Below, piece by piece: positions 25,732 through 35,807 of a stretch of DNA of 64,000 nucleotides. The notes under the pieces are model-generated. The model had not been told where the DNA came from, searched no databases, and was given only the letters and a program-made list of their open reading frames with translations. Both the position numbers and the translations under genes were made by a program. Positions within the stretch are counted from its first letter, which is position 1. Each line of letters begins with the position of its first letter. Source of the DNA: a bacterium (GTDB lineage Bacteria; Zhuqueibacterota; QNDG01; JAFGCO01); the NCBI GenBank assembly GCA_016932575.1, contig JAFGCO010000056.1:150985-214984 (forward strand). The letters are read 5' to 3'.

Positions 25732-26982
25732 TCATTCCCGGATATTTCCTTCCCCAAGCACAACCCACTTGCAAGTCGTCAGACCCTCCAATCCCATCGG
25801 ACCTCTGGCGTGCAGCTTATCAGTGGAAATTCCGATTTCTGCGCCCAGACCGTACAAGCCCCCGTCAGAAAGTCGCGTCGATGCATTCACCATGACTGAA
25901 GCACTGTCCACATTGTTCAAAAACTGATTGGCAGCACGGATATTTTCGGTAATAATTGCATCCGTATGTGCTGAACCATATTTATTGATATGCTCAATGG
26001 CTTCATCAATATTCCGTACAATTTTGACTGCCAGAATTAAATCCAGAAATTCCTCATAATAATCTTCTTCTGAAGCGGGCCTGACAGAGGGAATCAGGGA
26101 TATTGTCTTCTCGCAGCCCCGAATTTCTACGCCTTTTTCCTGAAATTTGTCGACCAGACCGGGAAGTAACACCTCTGCCACAGCCTGATCAATCAACAGG
26201 GTTTCAGCAGCATTACACACCGCAGGACGCTGAATTTTCGCATTCAAAGCAATACGCACGGCCATTTCCTGATTCGCTTCTTCATGAATATAAACATGGC
26301 AAACACCTTTATAATGTTTCAGTACAGGAATTCGGGATTTTTCAACAACGCTTCTAATGAGCCCTTCCCCCCCGCGTGGTATGATTAAATGAATGGTTTC
26401 ATCCTGAATCAGCATCTCATCAACAACAGACCTATCTTTCGAATCGACATAAGATACTAAATTTTGGTTTACCTGATTCTGTTTCAACGCCTCCCGGAGC
26501 ATTTCGACCAGCGCCATGTTGGAATAATACGCATGGCTTCCTCCCCGAAGAATGACTCCATTGCCTGACTTCAGGCAAAGCGTCGCCGCTTCAATCGTCA
26601 CATTGGGACGCGCTTCATAAATGATCCCGATCACCCCGATCGGCACGCGCATCCTGCCGACTCTAAATCCCTGAGGCCGGACAACCATATTATAAATTCC
26701 GCCTACAGGATCCTCCAGCTTGACGATTTCATGACATGCCTGGATCATTCCATGTATGCGTTTATCGTTTAAAGCAAGCCTATCTAAAAATGCAGCAGTC
26801 AATCCCGCCTTTTCTCCGGCATCAAGGTCTTTTTTATTCGCTTCAATGAGCGTTCCCTGGTTCTCTTCGATTTTATTTGCAATGGTTTCTAAAATCTGAT
26901 TTTTTAACCGAGTACTGCCAATTTTTAAAAATTCATGATATGCAGAAAATGTGTTTTTAGCCATGGATTTCATATCTGTCAT
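25732..26982 (-). CDS. proA: Glutamate-5-semialdehyde dehydrogenase (gamma-glutamyl phosphate reductase)
   Basis: 416 residues, normal ProA length. It reduces gamma-glutamyl phosphate to the semialdehyde with NADPH, the second step of proline synthesis. Visible are VPIGVIGIIYEARPNVTIEA (the family signature), GNGVILRGGSHAYYSN, the catalytic cysteine in QRPAVCNAAETLLID, and the C-terminal NASTRLSDGGLYGLGAEIGIST (ends NASTRLSDGG and GAEIGIST). It follows proB by 11 nt, the common proBA order. Confidence 0.96.
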   Translation of the reverse strand: MTDMKSMAKNTFSAYHEFLKIGSTRLKNQILETIANKIEENQGTLIEANKKDLDAGEKAGLTAAFLDRLALNDKRIHGMIQACHEIVKLEDPVGGIYNMVVRPQGFRVGRMRVPIGVIGIIYEARPNVTIEAATLCLKSGNGVILRGGSHAYYSNMALVEMLREALKQNQVNQNLVSYVDSKDRSVVDEMLIQDETIHLIIPRGGEGLIRSVVEKSRIPVLKHYKGVCHVYIHEEANQEMAVRIALNAKIQRPAVCNAAETLLIDQAVAEVLLPGLVDKFQEKGVEIRGCEKTISLIPSVRPASEEDYYEEFLDLILAVKIVRNIDEAIEHINKYGSAHTDAIITENIRAANQFLNNVDSASVMVNASTRLSDGGLYGLGAEIGISTDKLHARGPMGLEGLTTCKWVVLGEGNIRE

Positions 26983-26993
26983 GAACTTTCCTC

Positions 26994-28121
26994 CTAGATA
27001 ATAATCATATTATCACGATGAATCACTTCATCATAATAAAACGTGCTGTCATCCATTTTAATTTCATCAGTACGCAGCCCTTTAATTCGATCGATATCTC
27101 CGCTTGAATAATGGGTAATCCCTTTTCCAATCATTTTATGCTCATGATTAAAAATACCGACAATTGCGCCTGATAAAAAATTTCCGTTCACCGCAGTGAT
27201 GCCTCCGGGAAGCAAACTTTTCGAATGCTGTACCAGTGCTTTTTCAGCACCCGGATCGATGAATATTCTGCCCTTGATCTTATGATTAAAAAAGATCCAG
27301 CGCTTTCGTTTCTTTTCGTATTTTTTTTCCGGTTTAAAAAATGTACCGATATCTTTCCCGTTTAGAATACCATTCAGATCAGGATGATATCCATCGGCTA
27401 TAATGACAGAAGTCCCCATTTGCGTGGACCGTTCCGCCGCTTTTAATTTGGAAGTCATACCGCCAATAGACAATTCATTGGGTTTATCGTCAATCAATGC
27501 ATAGGTATCCGATGTAATTTTTTCAATATACGATATCCGCTCCGCTTCGTAATTCTTATGGGGATTCCTGTTATACAATCCGGCAATATCCGAAAATAAA
27601 ATCAATAAATCCGCATCCATTAAAATTGAGGTTAAAGCTGAGAGCGTATCATTATCCCCGAATTTCAACTCATCCACAGCCACACTGTCGTTTTCATTTA
27701 CAATTGGAATCGTATTATAGCTTAATACGGATTTTAAACAATCCCGGGCATGTAAATATCGCTGACGGTTTTCAATAATATCATAAGTTAATAATATTTG
27801 CCCGGCGAACAGGTTGAACTGCTGAAATAATTGATGCCATTTCTGCATGAGTATGCTTTGACCGATCGAAGCAAGAGCCTGGATATTCTTCAAATTCGTC
27901 GGGCGTGTCTCAAGCCCGACAACGTCCATCCCAAATCCCACCGCACCGGATGTCACAATAGTAAACTCATACCCTCTTTGGTGAAATTTTGCAATATCTG
28001 ACACCAACTGTACCATTTGGGATTGATTAGACTCTTTGAAATGACTGAGCAGCACTTTAGTCCCCAGTTTAAGAACCACTTTTCTTGAATTCTCAATATA
28101 AGATTTTCGGCTGGACATCAT
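26994..28121 (-). CDS. proB: Glutamate 5-kinase with PUA domain
   Basis: 375 residues: an amino-acid kinase domain (about 1-260) and a C-terminal PUA domain (about 285-375). It phosphorylates L-glutamate to gamma-glutamyl phosphate. Marks are VVLKLGTKVLL at the start, VTSGAVGFGMD, PIVNENDSVAVDELKFGDND (ends PIVNENDSV and KFGDND), GGMTSKLKAAERSTQMG and the PUA signature PGGITAVNGNFLSGAIVGI (ends PGGITAV and FLSGAIVGI). The full two-domain form is the feedback-regulated one in other bacteria. Confidence 0.96.
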   Translation of the reverse strand: MMSSRKSYIENSRKVVLKLGTKVLLSHFKESNQSQMVQLVSDIAKFHQRGYEFTIVTSGAVGFGMDVVGLETRPTNLKNIQALASIGQSILMQKWHQLFQQFNLFAGQILLTYDIIENRQRYLHARDCLKSVLSYNTIPIVNENDSVAVDELKFGDNDTLSALTSILMDADLLILFSDIAGLYNRNPHKNYEAERISYIEKITSDTYALIDDKPNELSIGGMTSKLKAAERSTQMGTSVIIADGYHPDLNGILNGKDIGTFFKPEKKYEKKRKRWIFFNHKIKGRIFIDPGAEKALVQHSKSLLPGGITAVNGNFLSGAIVGIFNHEHKMIGKGITHYSSGDIDRIKGLRTDEIKMDDSTFYYDEVIHRDNMIII

Positions 28122-28285
28122 TTATAAATCCGTTCTAAAAACAGTCAATAAATAATGATACAATCTATCGTATAATTTGACATATCCAGAAATTGGATAA
28201 CTTTTTTAAAATACAAATATCTACATAAAATATCAAGATAATACTGAATAAACATACTGTTTTCATTCGTTCCTTTGAATATATT

Positions 28286-30709
28286 TTAAAATCGCATTCC
28301 GAGATCTAAATAGAATTTCGATTGAGAATCCCTTGGAACCTGCATTCCCCTGCTTCCGAGACCATAACCAAGCGATATAAGCCCCAATCGGCTCCTGATT
28401 TTAATGCCCACGCCTGTTCCCCACAGCGGATAATCTGAAAGCCAGAGGCCTTTTTGAAGTGCATGCGCCTGATTTGCACATAAATATACCAAAATATCTT
28501 TTGTAAAAAAATACTGATATTCTCCTCGATACAGGATAAAATCGCGACCTGTTAATTGATCATAATCCATGCCTGCAAAACTGTCCGGGTGCCCTTTATT
28601 AAAATACTTATACATTGGCAGGTGTTTTGATCCGTATCCATAAAATCCGTACAGCCGGAAAAGATGTTTTTGTGTGATAGGCAGATATGCATCCAAAGCC
28701 AGATAAAAGCGCTGATAGGATGTATCACTTTTCCATGATTTCCGGCTGATTTCAATATCGGCCACAGCATTTATTCCGCTTGTGGGCATCAAAGCATCGT
28801 TATAAGTATCAATATGGCCACATACATGAAAACAATTGAAATGCGCTCTACTTGCAGATAATAATTTTGACTCAGGAAAACCGATAGATGACTTGATCCT
28901 TACTTGTTCGGATTGCGCTTCAATGTCGAGATTGACGTTGTTATCAAGTTGGATGCCGCAACCTGCTGCCCATAAATAACTTCGATCTTTGTACTGGGCT
29001 TCCCGCCTTCCGTATCCGTCGTGAATATTGGTTGGAATATCTTTGAACGACTGTCGCATATATGGATAAACCGGCAGATTTAATGTACGGGAAGGATAAT
29101 AAAGTTTGTTCCAAAAACGATATAGTCCGGCAAATTGAAATTCATTTTCAAATCGGAGCCCGGGAATGATCATGCTGTTAATCTGTAATCCGATAACACC
29201 AACCAGTTTTCTGTAATCATCATACCGAAGACCCAATCGTAATTCACGCATAGGCAACTCTTTCACAAGCACTTTTAAATGCACGAAGCTCTCCTCGACC
29301 GGGATGATTTCGTATTCCACATATTCAAAATAATCGAGCCCATAAAGACTGAGAATATTCCTGTTTAATTTTTTAATATTCAGTGGATCTCCCGGTTGAA
29401 TGCCTAAAAATCCATAAATAAGAGAAAAAGAGATATTTTCATTGCCCTCGACTGTCACACGGTAAATGACAGGCATTTCCGATTCTTCAACATGAATAAG
29501 CAACCGAACAGACACATCGGATACGGGAATGGTTTCATAATAAATTTCCTGAAACTTTTTTTCCCTCATCAGCTCATTAATTTTACAATCGAGATTTTGA
29601 TAAAAAAAAGGCCGATGGGTTTCGAGCCCCAAAAAATGATAGATAGAGTCAAAGGGTGTGGAGGCCGGCCCGATAATCTGTACATCACTCAATATCGGCT
29701 GTTTCTTCAACATCGGCAGCTGACTGGGATTCGAAACACGCTCCAGTCGATAAAGTTCCTTGAAATCAATCAGATCCGATTTCAACTCTCGGGCAGCCCT
29801 GTCGCCTGCTTCTATTATTTTATGAATTTTATAATGGGAAAAATCACTTGTCATATACTGTATCACATCCGGATAAATGACCAAATCCGCTTTTTGAATG
29901 TTTTGTCTCCATCGGTCAATGCCCATTAAATGTGTGGATCTTTCCAAAACATTCAATGCATTGTTCAGGTGTTCTCTTGGCACCCGGTGTCCGATGACAT
30001 CCACAGCGAGAATAATTTCTGCTCCCATATCTTTGACAACATCGACTGGCAGATTATTAACCATACCGCCATCTACCAGCAGAGAATCGCCCCATTCAAC
30101 AGGGCTGAAAATCGTTGGAATGGACATCGTGGCCCGTATGGCTTTAGATAAAGATCCGGATCGCAGAACCACTTCATTGCCGGTAATTAAATCAGCAGCG
30201 ACACACCTGAAAGGTACAGGCAATTCGTCAAAATTACGAATTCGCCCATACGGATAGGTTATATCAGAAAACAGAAGCGATATCTTTTGTCCGTATATCA
30301 TACCTGTCGGAATGGTCGGCATTGTTCCTAAAATTCCGATTTCAATGAGATATCGTCCTGTCTGCTGCTTTTCGATATACGGGAGCAATTTTCGAGCTGG
30401 TTGATCCGAAAACAGATTTTCCCAATCAATTTCACTGACCAGTGATTCCAGTTCTTCACCTGTATATCCGATGGCGTATAATGCACCAAGAATACCTCCC
30501 ATGCTTGTTCCGGAAATATAATCTATAGGAATTTCCAGTGAATCCAGCATCTTCAATACACCGATATGTGCAAAACCCTTGGCTCCGCCGCCTGACAATA
30601 CCAGACCGATTTTCGGACGGTAGGTGCTGTCCGGAAACGCTGTGAGACCAGAATACATCCAGGTCCAGAGAATCAGCAGACTGAAGAAAGTAACTTTCAA
30701 TCGATGCAT
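28286..30709 (-). CDS. Patatin-like phospholipase with POTRA and outer-membrane barrel (PlpD-like)
   Basis: 807 residues from the ATG at 30709, which gives a signal peptide (MHRLKVTFFSLLILWTW); longer frames run into the M16 gene. Patatin domain about 30-300: oxyanion GGGAKG near 40-45, catalytic Ser69 in GTSMGG, and Asp213 in VDGG. Then a POTRA-like segment (near 390-480) and a long beta-rich C-terminus with alternating aromatic residues ending in Phe (LDLGMRF), the outer-membrane barrel signature. This is the type Vd (PlpD/FplA) plan, a surface-displayed lipase. It starts 10 nt after the M16 peptidase gene. Confidence 0.87.
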   Translation of the reverse strand: MHRLKVTFFSLLILWTWMYSGLTAFPDSTYRPKIGLVLSGGGAKGFAHIGVLKMLDSLEIPIDYISGTSMGGILGALYAIGYTGEELESLVSEIDWENLFSDQPARKLLPYIEKQQTGRYLIEIGILGTMPTIPTGMIYGQKISLLFSDITYPYGRIRNFDELPVPFRCVAADLITGNEVVLRSGSLSKAIRATMSIPTIFSPVEWGDSLLVDGGMVNNLPVDVVKDMGAEIILAVDVIGHRVPREHLNNALNVLERSTHLMGIDRWRQNIQKADLVIYPDVIQYMTSDFSHYKIHKIIEAGDRAARELKSDLIDFKELYRLERVSNPSQLPMLKKQPILSDVQIIGPASTPFDSIYHFLGLETHRPFFYQNLDCKINELMREKKFQEIYYETIPVSDVSVRLLIHVEESEMPVIYRVTVEGNENISFSLIYGFLGIQPGDPLNIKKLNRNILSLYGLDYFEYVEYEIIPVEESFVHLKVLVKELPMRELRLGLRYDDYRKLVGVIGLQINSMIIPGLRFENEFQFAGLYRFWNKLYYPSRTLNLPVYPYMRQSFKDIPTNIHDGYGRREAQYKDRSYLWAAGCGIQLDNNVNLDIEAQSEQVRIKSSIGFPESKLLSASRAHFNCFHVCGHIDTYNDALMPTSGINAVADIEISRKSWKSDTSYQRFYLALDAYLPITQKHLFRLYGFYGYGSKHLPMYKYFNKGHPDSFAGMDYDQLTGRDFILYRGEYQYFFTKDILVYLCANQAHALQKGLWLSDYPLWGTGVGIKIRSRLGLISLGYGLGSRGMQVPRDSQSKFYLDLGMRF

Positions 30710-30719
30710 CAGTCTCACG

Positions 30720-33566
30720 TTATTTATCTTTTTCATGCTCATTCTCAGGAAAAAGCACAACCCGGACGTAATTTTCAAATCCAAAGCACATCATTGCGAG
30801 CTGCCTTATATCGACAGCTTTCAATGCCTGAACAGTTTCAGGGTATGTTAAAATATCAAGCCGGTCTCTGCCATACAAATCCAGCTGATACAACTGATTC
30901 AGCCAGTAACTGTTCTTTTTCAAATGAATTTCATAGGTTCTCAGATGGTTTTCCTTAACTTTTTGAATATCTGTTTCTTTCGGGCCGGTCTGCTTTAACG
31001 TATCAATTTGCATGATAATTGCTTGTGTGAGTTCATCAACCCGATCGGGTTCGCATCCAAAAGATATGCGAATGTCAAACGTTTCCTTGGGAATTTTATA
31101 GATGCTTCCGGATACACGGACACCATAAGAACCACCCAGTTCCTCCCGGATGATCTTTCTTAGACGAATACGCAAGACATCCATCATGGCCTGTAACATG
31201 TATTTCCGGGCGCTATCAAATTTTATGGATCCTGTAAATATCAAATTCACCAGACTTTTAGATTCCATACCTCTGAATACATATTTTTCAATATGGCCTT
31301 TTGGTGTTTCAATGCCCAAATCACGCCATGATTCATTTCGACCGATATCCGGTAAACTGGCAAGATACGTCAGTATATAAGGTTTAATGGATTCAACAGT
31401 AAAGTTACCCACAAAATAAAAAGTAAAATCCGATGCATCTGCAAATCGGTCTTTGTAAAATTGATAAGCATACTCAAGATCAATCTCATCCAGCATGTCA
31501 TTGGACCATGGTCTTTTTCTGGGATGGTACTGCGCCATTGTGACCTGGATCGTATCATAGTAAGCGGATTCGGGTTTGACACTTCGGTTTTTCAAAAAAC
31601 CCCGGATGCGTTCTTTATAAGAGAGATATGCTGTGGAATCTCTGCGCGGAGCAGTGAAATAAAGATAAATCAATTGAAAAAGTGTTTCCATATCCTGGGG
31701 AGAACATTGACCGGACAGACCTTCTGTGAGTCCGCTGATTTCAGGTGAAACATGTACAATCTTTCCCGCCAGTTTTTTCTGCAGCAATATATTATCGAAC
31801 CTCCCCACACCACTTTCCTGGATGATTGCAGAGGCTGCGCTTGCCGCAATTGCCAATGAGTCAGGAGCCAGTGAAGTTCCGCCCCAGCTACCGGCAATAA
31901 AAAGGATTTCATCATTTTTAAAATCTGTGGGCTTAAGAACGACCCGAACCCCATTATTCAAATGCCATTCGATCAGGTTTAATGGTTCAATTTGAGTGGT
32001 TTTAATAATTTCACCAGGATGAGGCAATTCGGAAATAAGGGGATGGTTGTCGATTTTATCTTCATAAGGTTCGATTTCTATCATCTGAACATCCTTAAAA
32101 ATTTGCAGAATATCAGATTCATCCGGAAAAAACAAATTTGATTTCTCAGGACCACTGACAAGAATAACCAAGTTACCATCACTTATCCATCTCCTGGAAA
32201 GTGCATTTACCTCCTGGAGAGAAATCTTCGGTACAAATTGCTGAAAAAGGCGATACTCATAATCGATGCCAGGAGCGGGCACATTATTTGTAAAATAACG
32301 CACGTATTCCGAGGCATATTGACTCGATTCGGCTTTATCTCTCTCCTGAAAAAGCTTTTCCATAAATCGTAGCATTCTGATTTTTGTGCGTTCCAGTTCG
32401 CTCTCTGTAAAACCAAACATTCTTACGCGACGGGCTTCCTTCAGCAGTACCTCAAGACCATGTGCAATTTCACAGTCTTCTACAATAGCACCCAATGTAT
32501 AGGCGCCTTTTGTTACTGTCAAATCACTGTTTCCTGAAAAAGCAGCCAGGTACGGAGGATCCTCTGTATTTAACAGCTCATTTAAGCGGATATTAAACAT
32601 ACTGTCATAAACAGACTCGAGAATTGACCTTCGATAATCCGAAACGGTTTCTTCCGGTAACAATTCATATTTGTAGGTAAGATCGATACGGGTTTGAGTA
32701 GCTTCAGGATCTGTGACGATCGAGACCTTTGTGTCTGAATGATCTGGAATCTGAAATCTTTTTCGCTTCTTTTTATTTTGAGGATTTTCGAATCTGCTAA
32801 AATTTGAATGCACCAATTGTTCGATCCAGGATGAATCAAAATCCCCGACAGCAATCACTGCCATTAAATCAGGACGATACCAATCTTTGTAAAACTGTCT
32901 TATAGTTTGACAGTGAAAAGTATCGATCACAGCAGGATCACCAATAGGAAGGCGATCTGCATACCTGGATCCATAAAACAACACCGGTAACTGCTGGTCC
33001 CGTATTCTGGCATTGGCTCCCCGTCCCAACCGCCATTCTTCAAGAATCACACTTCGTTCCTGATCGATCTCTTTCTCTTCAAATTGAATATATTGTGCCC
33101 AGTCCGCAAGAATCTGAATTCCGGTCTCCACAATTTTCAGACTGTCCGTAGGAACTTCAAGCATAAATACGGTTACATCAAAACCAGTATACGCATTGAT
33201 TTCAGGACCGAAACGCATACCGATGGATTCCAGATAATCTACCAAGGTTTGTCGTTTAAAATGCCGGGTTCCGTTAAAAGCCATATGCTCACAAAAATGA
33301 GCCAGCCCCTTTTCATTCTCCTCTTCCAGAATTGATCCGGCATTGACAACCAAGCGCAATTCTGCCCGAAATTCTGGTTTCCGGTTCGCCTGAATGATAT
33401 ACTGTAATCCATTATCCAGTTTTCCGAAAATCGCATCAGGATTTCTGGGAAGCGTATCATTGATCTCGTATTGGACATCTTCATATAATTCTTTGATAAC
33501 CGCAGGCTGTTTTGCACAGAAAATGAAAACCGACGGCAAAATACACAGGTAAATCCATACCTTCAT
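30720..33566 (-). CDS. M16 family zinc peptidase, secreted
   Basis: 948 residues from the ATG at 33566 (GGGGAT site upstream); an ATG at 33602 is the alternative. An N-terminal hydrophobic segment ending in a cysteine (VFIFCAKQ) suggests a lipoprotein or signal peptide. The inverted zinc motif HFCEH (His90, Glu93, His94) lies in GLAHFCEHMAFNGT, as in pitrilysin-type enzymes. Size fits two M16 repeats, with a second half from about residue 500 lacking the motif. PqqL-like periplasmic peptidases are the closest type. It is coupled to the patatin gene 10 nt downstream. Confidence 0.9.
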   Translation of the reverse strand: MKVWIYLCILPSVFIFCAKQPAVIKELYEDVQYEINDTLPRNPDAIFGKLDNGLQYIIQANRKPEFRAELRLVVNAGSILEEENEKGLAHFCEHMAFNGTRHFKRQTLVDYLESIGMRFGPEINAYTGFDVTVFMLEVPTDSLKIVETGIQILADWAQYIQFEEKEIDQERSVILEEWRLGRGANARIRDQQLPVLFYGSRYADRLPIGDPAVIDTFHCQTIRQFYKDWYRPDLMAVIAVGDFDSSWIEQLVHSNFSRFENPQNKKKRKRFQIPDHSDTKVSIVTDPEATQTRIDLTYKYELLPEETVSDYRRSILESVYDSMFNIRLNELLNTEDPPYLAAFSGNSDLTVTKGAYTLGAIVEDCEIAHGLEVLLKEARRVRMFGFTESELERTKIRMLRFMEKLFQERDKAESSQYASEYVRYFTNNVPAPGIDYEYRLFQQFVPKISLQEVNALSRRWISDGNLVILVSGPEKSNLFFPDESDILQIFKDVQMIEIEPYEDKIDNHPLISELPHPGEIIKTTQIEPLNLIEWHLNNGVRVVLKPTDFKNDEILFIAGSWGGTSLAPDSLAIAASAASAIIQESGVGRFDNILLQKKLAGKIVHVSPEISGLTEGLSGQCSPQDMETLFQLIYLYFTAPRRDSTAYLSYKERIRGFLKNRSVKPESAYYDTIQVTMAQYHPRKRPWSNDMLDEIDLEYAYQFYKDRFADASDFTFYFVGNFTVESIKPYILTYLASLPDIGRNESWRDLGIETPKGHIEKYVFRGMESKSLVNLIFTGSIKFDSARKYMLQAMMDVLRIRLRKIIREELGGSYGVRVSGSIYKIPKETFDIRISFGCEPDRVDELTQAIIMQIDTLKQTGPKETDIQKVKENHLRTYEIHLKKNSYWLNQLYQLDLYGRDRLDILTYPETVQALKAVDIRQLAMMCFGFENYVRVVLFPENEHEKDK

Positions 33567-33656
33567 GAGGATCCCCTTTCTTATCCAATAATAAATATTC
33601 ATATGATTTTACAATACTTTATTGAAATTTACAATATTCTTTTTATAAAAAATAAC

Positions 33657-33720
33657 TTGACAACAGGAAAAATTATTATATATTGTAGCATATCTACTAC
33701 ATTGTAGTATATCTGTTACA
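33657..33720 (+). promoter_or_regulatory. Promoter and BlaI-type operators of the blaI-M56 operon
   Basis: A sigma-70-like promoter, TTGACA (33657-33662) and TATATT (33679-33684) with 16-nt spacing, lies before the BlaI-family gene. Just downstream is a perfect dyad TACTACA-T-TGTAGTA (33695-33709). Overlapping it are GTAG-N5-CTAC (33685-33697) and TGTA-N10-TACA (33703-33720). TACA/TGTA arms are what BlaI/MecI repressors bind in known systems. The dyads cover the probable transcription start, so binding would block the operon; autoregulation is inferred. Confidence 0.75.
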
Positions 33721-33737
33721 TGCTTATTGGAGAGAAA

Positions 33738-34118
33738 ATGAAATTGCCCGAGCTTTCAAAACCAGAGTACGATATTTTACGGATCCTTTGGAAAAATGGA
33801 AGACAATCAGTAAGAGAGGTTCACGACACATTGCATCCGATCTACCAGTGGGCCTACACAACCACAAAAACCATGATGGACCGCATGATACATAAAGAAC
33901 TGCTATCAAGAGAATCGTTTCATGGGGTGTATCTGTATCATCCGCTGATTTCGCGTCCGAGAGGAATCGCCCGCATGGTTCAGTTCTTTGCGGATCGTGT
34001 TCTCGAACTGGATGCGACAACCGTGGTTTCCATGTTTGCCAAGAGCCACGCGCTGACACCAAATGAAATTGCAGAGCTCGAAGCATTATTGGAAAAACAA
34101 AAATCGGAAGAATCCTGA
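33738..34118 (+). CDS. BlaI/MecI/CopY-family transcriptional repressor
   Basis: 126 residues from the ATG at 33738, which has GGAG at proper spacing (an in-frame ATG at 33720 lies within the operator). The N-terminal winged helix carries LSKPEYDILRILWKNGRQSVREVHD (ends LSKPEYDILRILW and SVREVHD) and YTTTKTMMDRMIHKELL, typical of BlaI. The C-terminal part (MVQFFADRVLE onward) is the dimer and cleavage region. In known systems the M56 sensor protease downstream triggers loss of this repressor. The next gene follows after one base. Confidence 0.93.
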   Translation: MKLPELSKPEYDILRILWKNGRQSVREVHDTLHPIYQWAYTTTKTMMDRMIHKELLSRESFHGVYLYHPLISRPRGIARMVQFFADRVLELDATTVVSMFAKSHALTPNEIAELEALLEKQKSEES

Positions 34119-34119
34119 A

Positions 34120-35616
34120 ATGGCACCGCTTATTCCTGAAATACTCCGCATCAGTGCCGGTCTTTTTCAATGGCTGGTCAGGCAGATGATTTATTCAACA
34201 GTCATCATCCTCCCGGTCCTGCTGATTCTGCATATGTATAAAAAAAGTTCCATCCAGTTCAAACAGACATTGTGGTTGCTTTTCTGGATTCGACTGATCT
34301 TACCGCCCGATTTTTCATTTTTATTCAGTCTGCGTCAAATGCTGAGCAGAATTCTATTGCTTCAGACGCAACTTTCCACAACGGACCCTGTGCGCCCTGT
34401 TTCTTTATTAATTTCAAATATTTCGAATCCGGTGATTTCAAATCTGTTTGAGATGTCCGTGCCTTTTCATATTTATCTATTTTCAACCCTGTTCTTTCTC
34501 TGGTTTTGCGGATTGATATTTTTCGGATTTCTCTATGTGAGAAGCATGCGATTTTATAAAAAGTTGATCGATACGTCGAAATCGGTATCAAACAAACGAA
34601 TCATTTTTATTTTGGAAAAGTGGAAAAAACGGTTACGGCTGCATCGCGATATAAAACTCGTGACTGCCAGACGCGCCATCTCTCCGTTTGCTACTGGCAT
34701 ATTTCATCCCACTTTGTTTATACCTGCATCACTTCTTGAATCTGGTAACATCTCATTGCTGGAATCGGTTATTGCACATGAACTGGCCCATATCCGGTAC
34801 TGGGATACCTTCTGGATACACTGTCAGTCCTGCCTTCAGATTATCTATTTTTTTCATCCGGCGGTATGGATTGCGGGTCATCATACAAATGCAATCAGAG
34901 AATCCCTGGCGGATTTGTCTGTGATTCAAAATAACAGGTTCTCGCGAGACCTTTATTCCCGTTGTTTAATTGCATTAATCAAACTCAACTACATGGAGGC
35001 TTATATGAAAGCATCAATCTTAAACAATAAAAAAACGCTGTTTAACCGAATTGCAATACTTGGATCTTTGTATCGGCTTTCTTTTTCAAAATGTACGGGT
35101 CTGGCTTTTATGCTTATTGCCGCAGTTTTTCTGATTTTACCCATGCATGAAAAAACAAGGGCCGTCGAAATAGCTCAGTCGTCTCAACAAAAATGCGTTT
35201 CATTACCTGAAAATCACATTTTTTGCTCTCCCCTTCCGGATCAAAAGATAGTTTTGACTTTCGGACCTGCGCTACATCCATTCAATAAAAAGGATTATCA
35301 TCATAACGGCGTGGACATATCCGGCAGAATTGGCACACCCATTCTCGCTGCGGCGAATGGTTATATCTGCATCGCAAATGACCCTGTCATGCTGAAAAAA
35401 GGATTCGGTCATCATGTAATGATTCAACACAAACAGGGATTTCAGACTTTATATGCGCATATGGATACGGTTCTGGTCAGGTATGGTCAAGTGATAAAAC
35501 AGGGCGATTGCATTGGAACAGTTGGAAATACCGGTTTATCTACCGGGCCGCATCTGCATTTTGAACTTCATCTGAACGGTGAACCGGTCAATCCGGAAAA
35601 ATACTTGACGTTTTAA
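34120..35616 (+). CDS. BlaR1-like M56 membrane protease fused to M23 peptidoglycan endopeptidase
   Basis: 498 residues from the ATG at 34120, one base after the blaI stop. Several membrane helices (about 15-40, 50-65, 120-142 and 330-342). The M56 domain has the zinc motif HELAH (His220, His224) and downstream RESLADLSV (Glu261), as in BlaR1. The usual penicillin-binding sensor domain is replaced by a periplasmic M23 domain (about 375-498) with intact His395/Asp399 (HHNGVD), His447 (YAHMD) and His478/His480 (GPHLHFEL), where lysostaphin-type enzymes bind zinc. It may sense or cut peptidoglycan and signal to the repressor. M56-M23 proteins occur in Bacteroidetes; the signal is unknown. Confidence 0.9.
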   Translation: MAPLIPEILRISAGLFQWLVRQMIYSTVIILPVLLILHMYKKSSIQFKQTLWLLFWIRLILPPDFSFLFSLRQMLSRILLLQTQLSTTDPVRPVSLLISNISNPVISNLFEMSVPFHIYLFSTLFFLWFCGLIFFGFLYVRSMRFYKKLIDTSKSVSNKRIIFILEKWKKRLRLHRDIKLVTARRAISPFATGIFHPTLFIPASLLESGNISLLESVIAHELAHIRYWDTFWIHCQSCLQIIYFFHPAVWIAGHHTNAIRESLADLSVIQNNRFSRDLYSRCLIALIKLNYMEAYMKASILNNKKTLFNRIAILGSLYRLSFSKCTGLAFMLIAAVFLILPMHEKTRAVEIAQSSQQKCVSLPENHIFCSPLPDQKIVLTFGPALHPFNKKDYHHNGVDISGRIGTPILAAANGYICIANDPVMLKKGFGHHVMIQHKQGFQTLYAHMDTVLVRYGQVIKQGDCIGTVGNTGLSTGPHLHFELHLNGEPVNPEKYLTF

Positions 35617-35627
35617 TAAGCAACAAC

Positions 35628-35661
35628 AAAAAAGGGGGGCCCGTTTGCTGCCCCCTTTTTT
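35628..35661 (+). terminator. Rho-independent terminator after the M56-M23 gene
   Basis: A G-run/C-run stem (GGGGGC at 35634-35640 with GCCCCC at 35650-35655), flanked by an A-run before and a T-run after (35656-35661), begins 12 nt after the stop codon. It is symmetric enough to act on transcripts from both sides. It ends the blaI operon. Confidence 0.85.
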
Positions 35662-35807
35662 AATTCGAATCCTGGCCATTATTTTTATTGTTACAAATGC
35701 CCCAATTCACGCATCGTTCATTTTCAACAGGATGGAAATTCTGCAAAATGCGCATCCGGGACAAAGAACTCCCGGTTGATCAGAAAAAAAATCAAAACAA
35801 ATCCCAT

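Noticed and set aside
33724..34170. 148-residue frame opposite the BlaI gene
   Set aside because: Antisense shadow of a gene with clear family motifs; no motif of its own.
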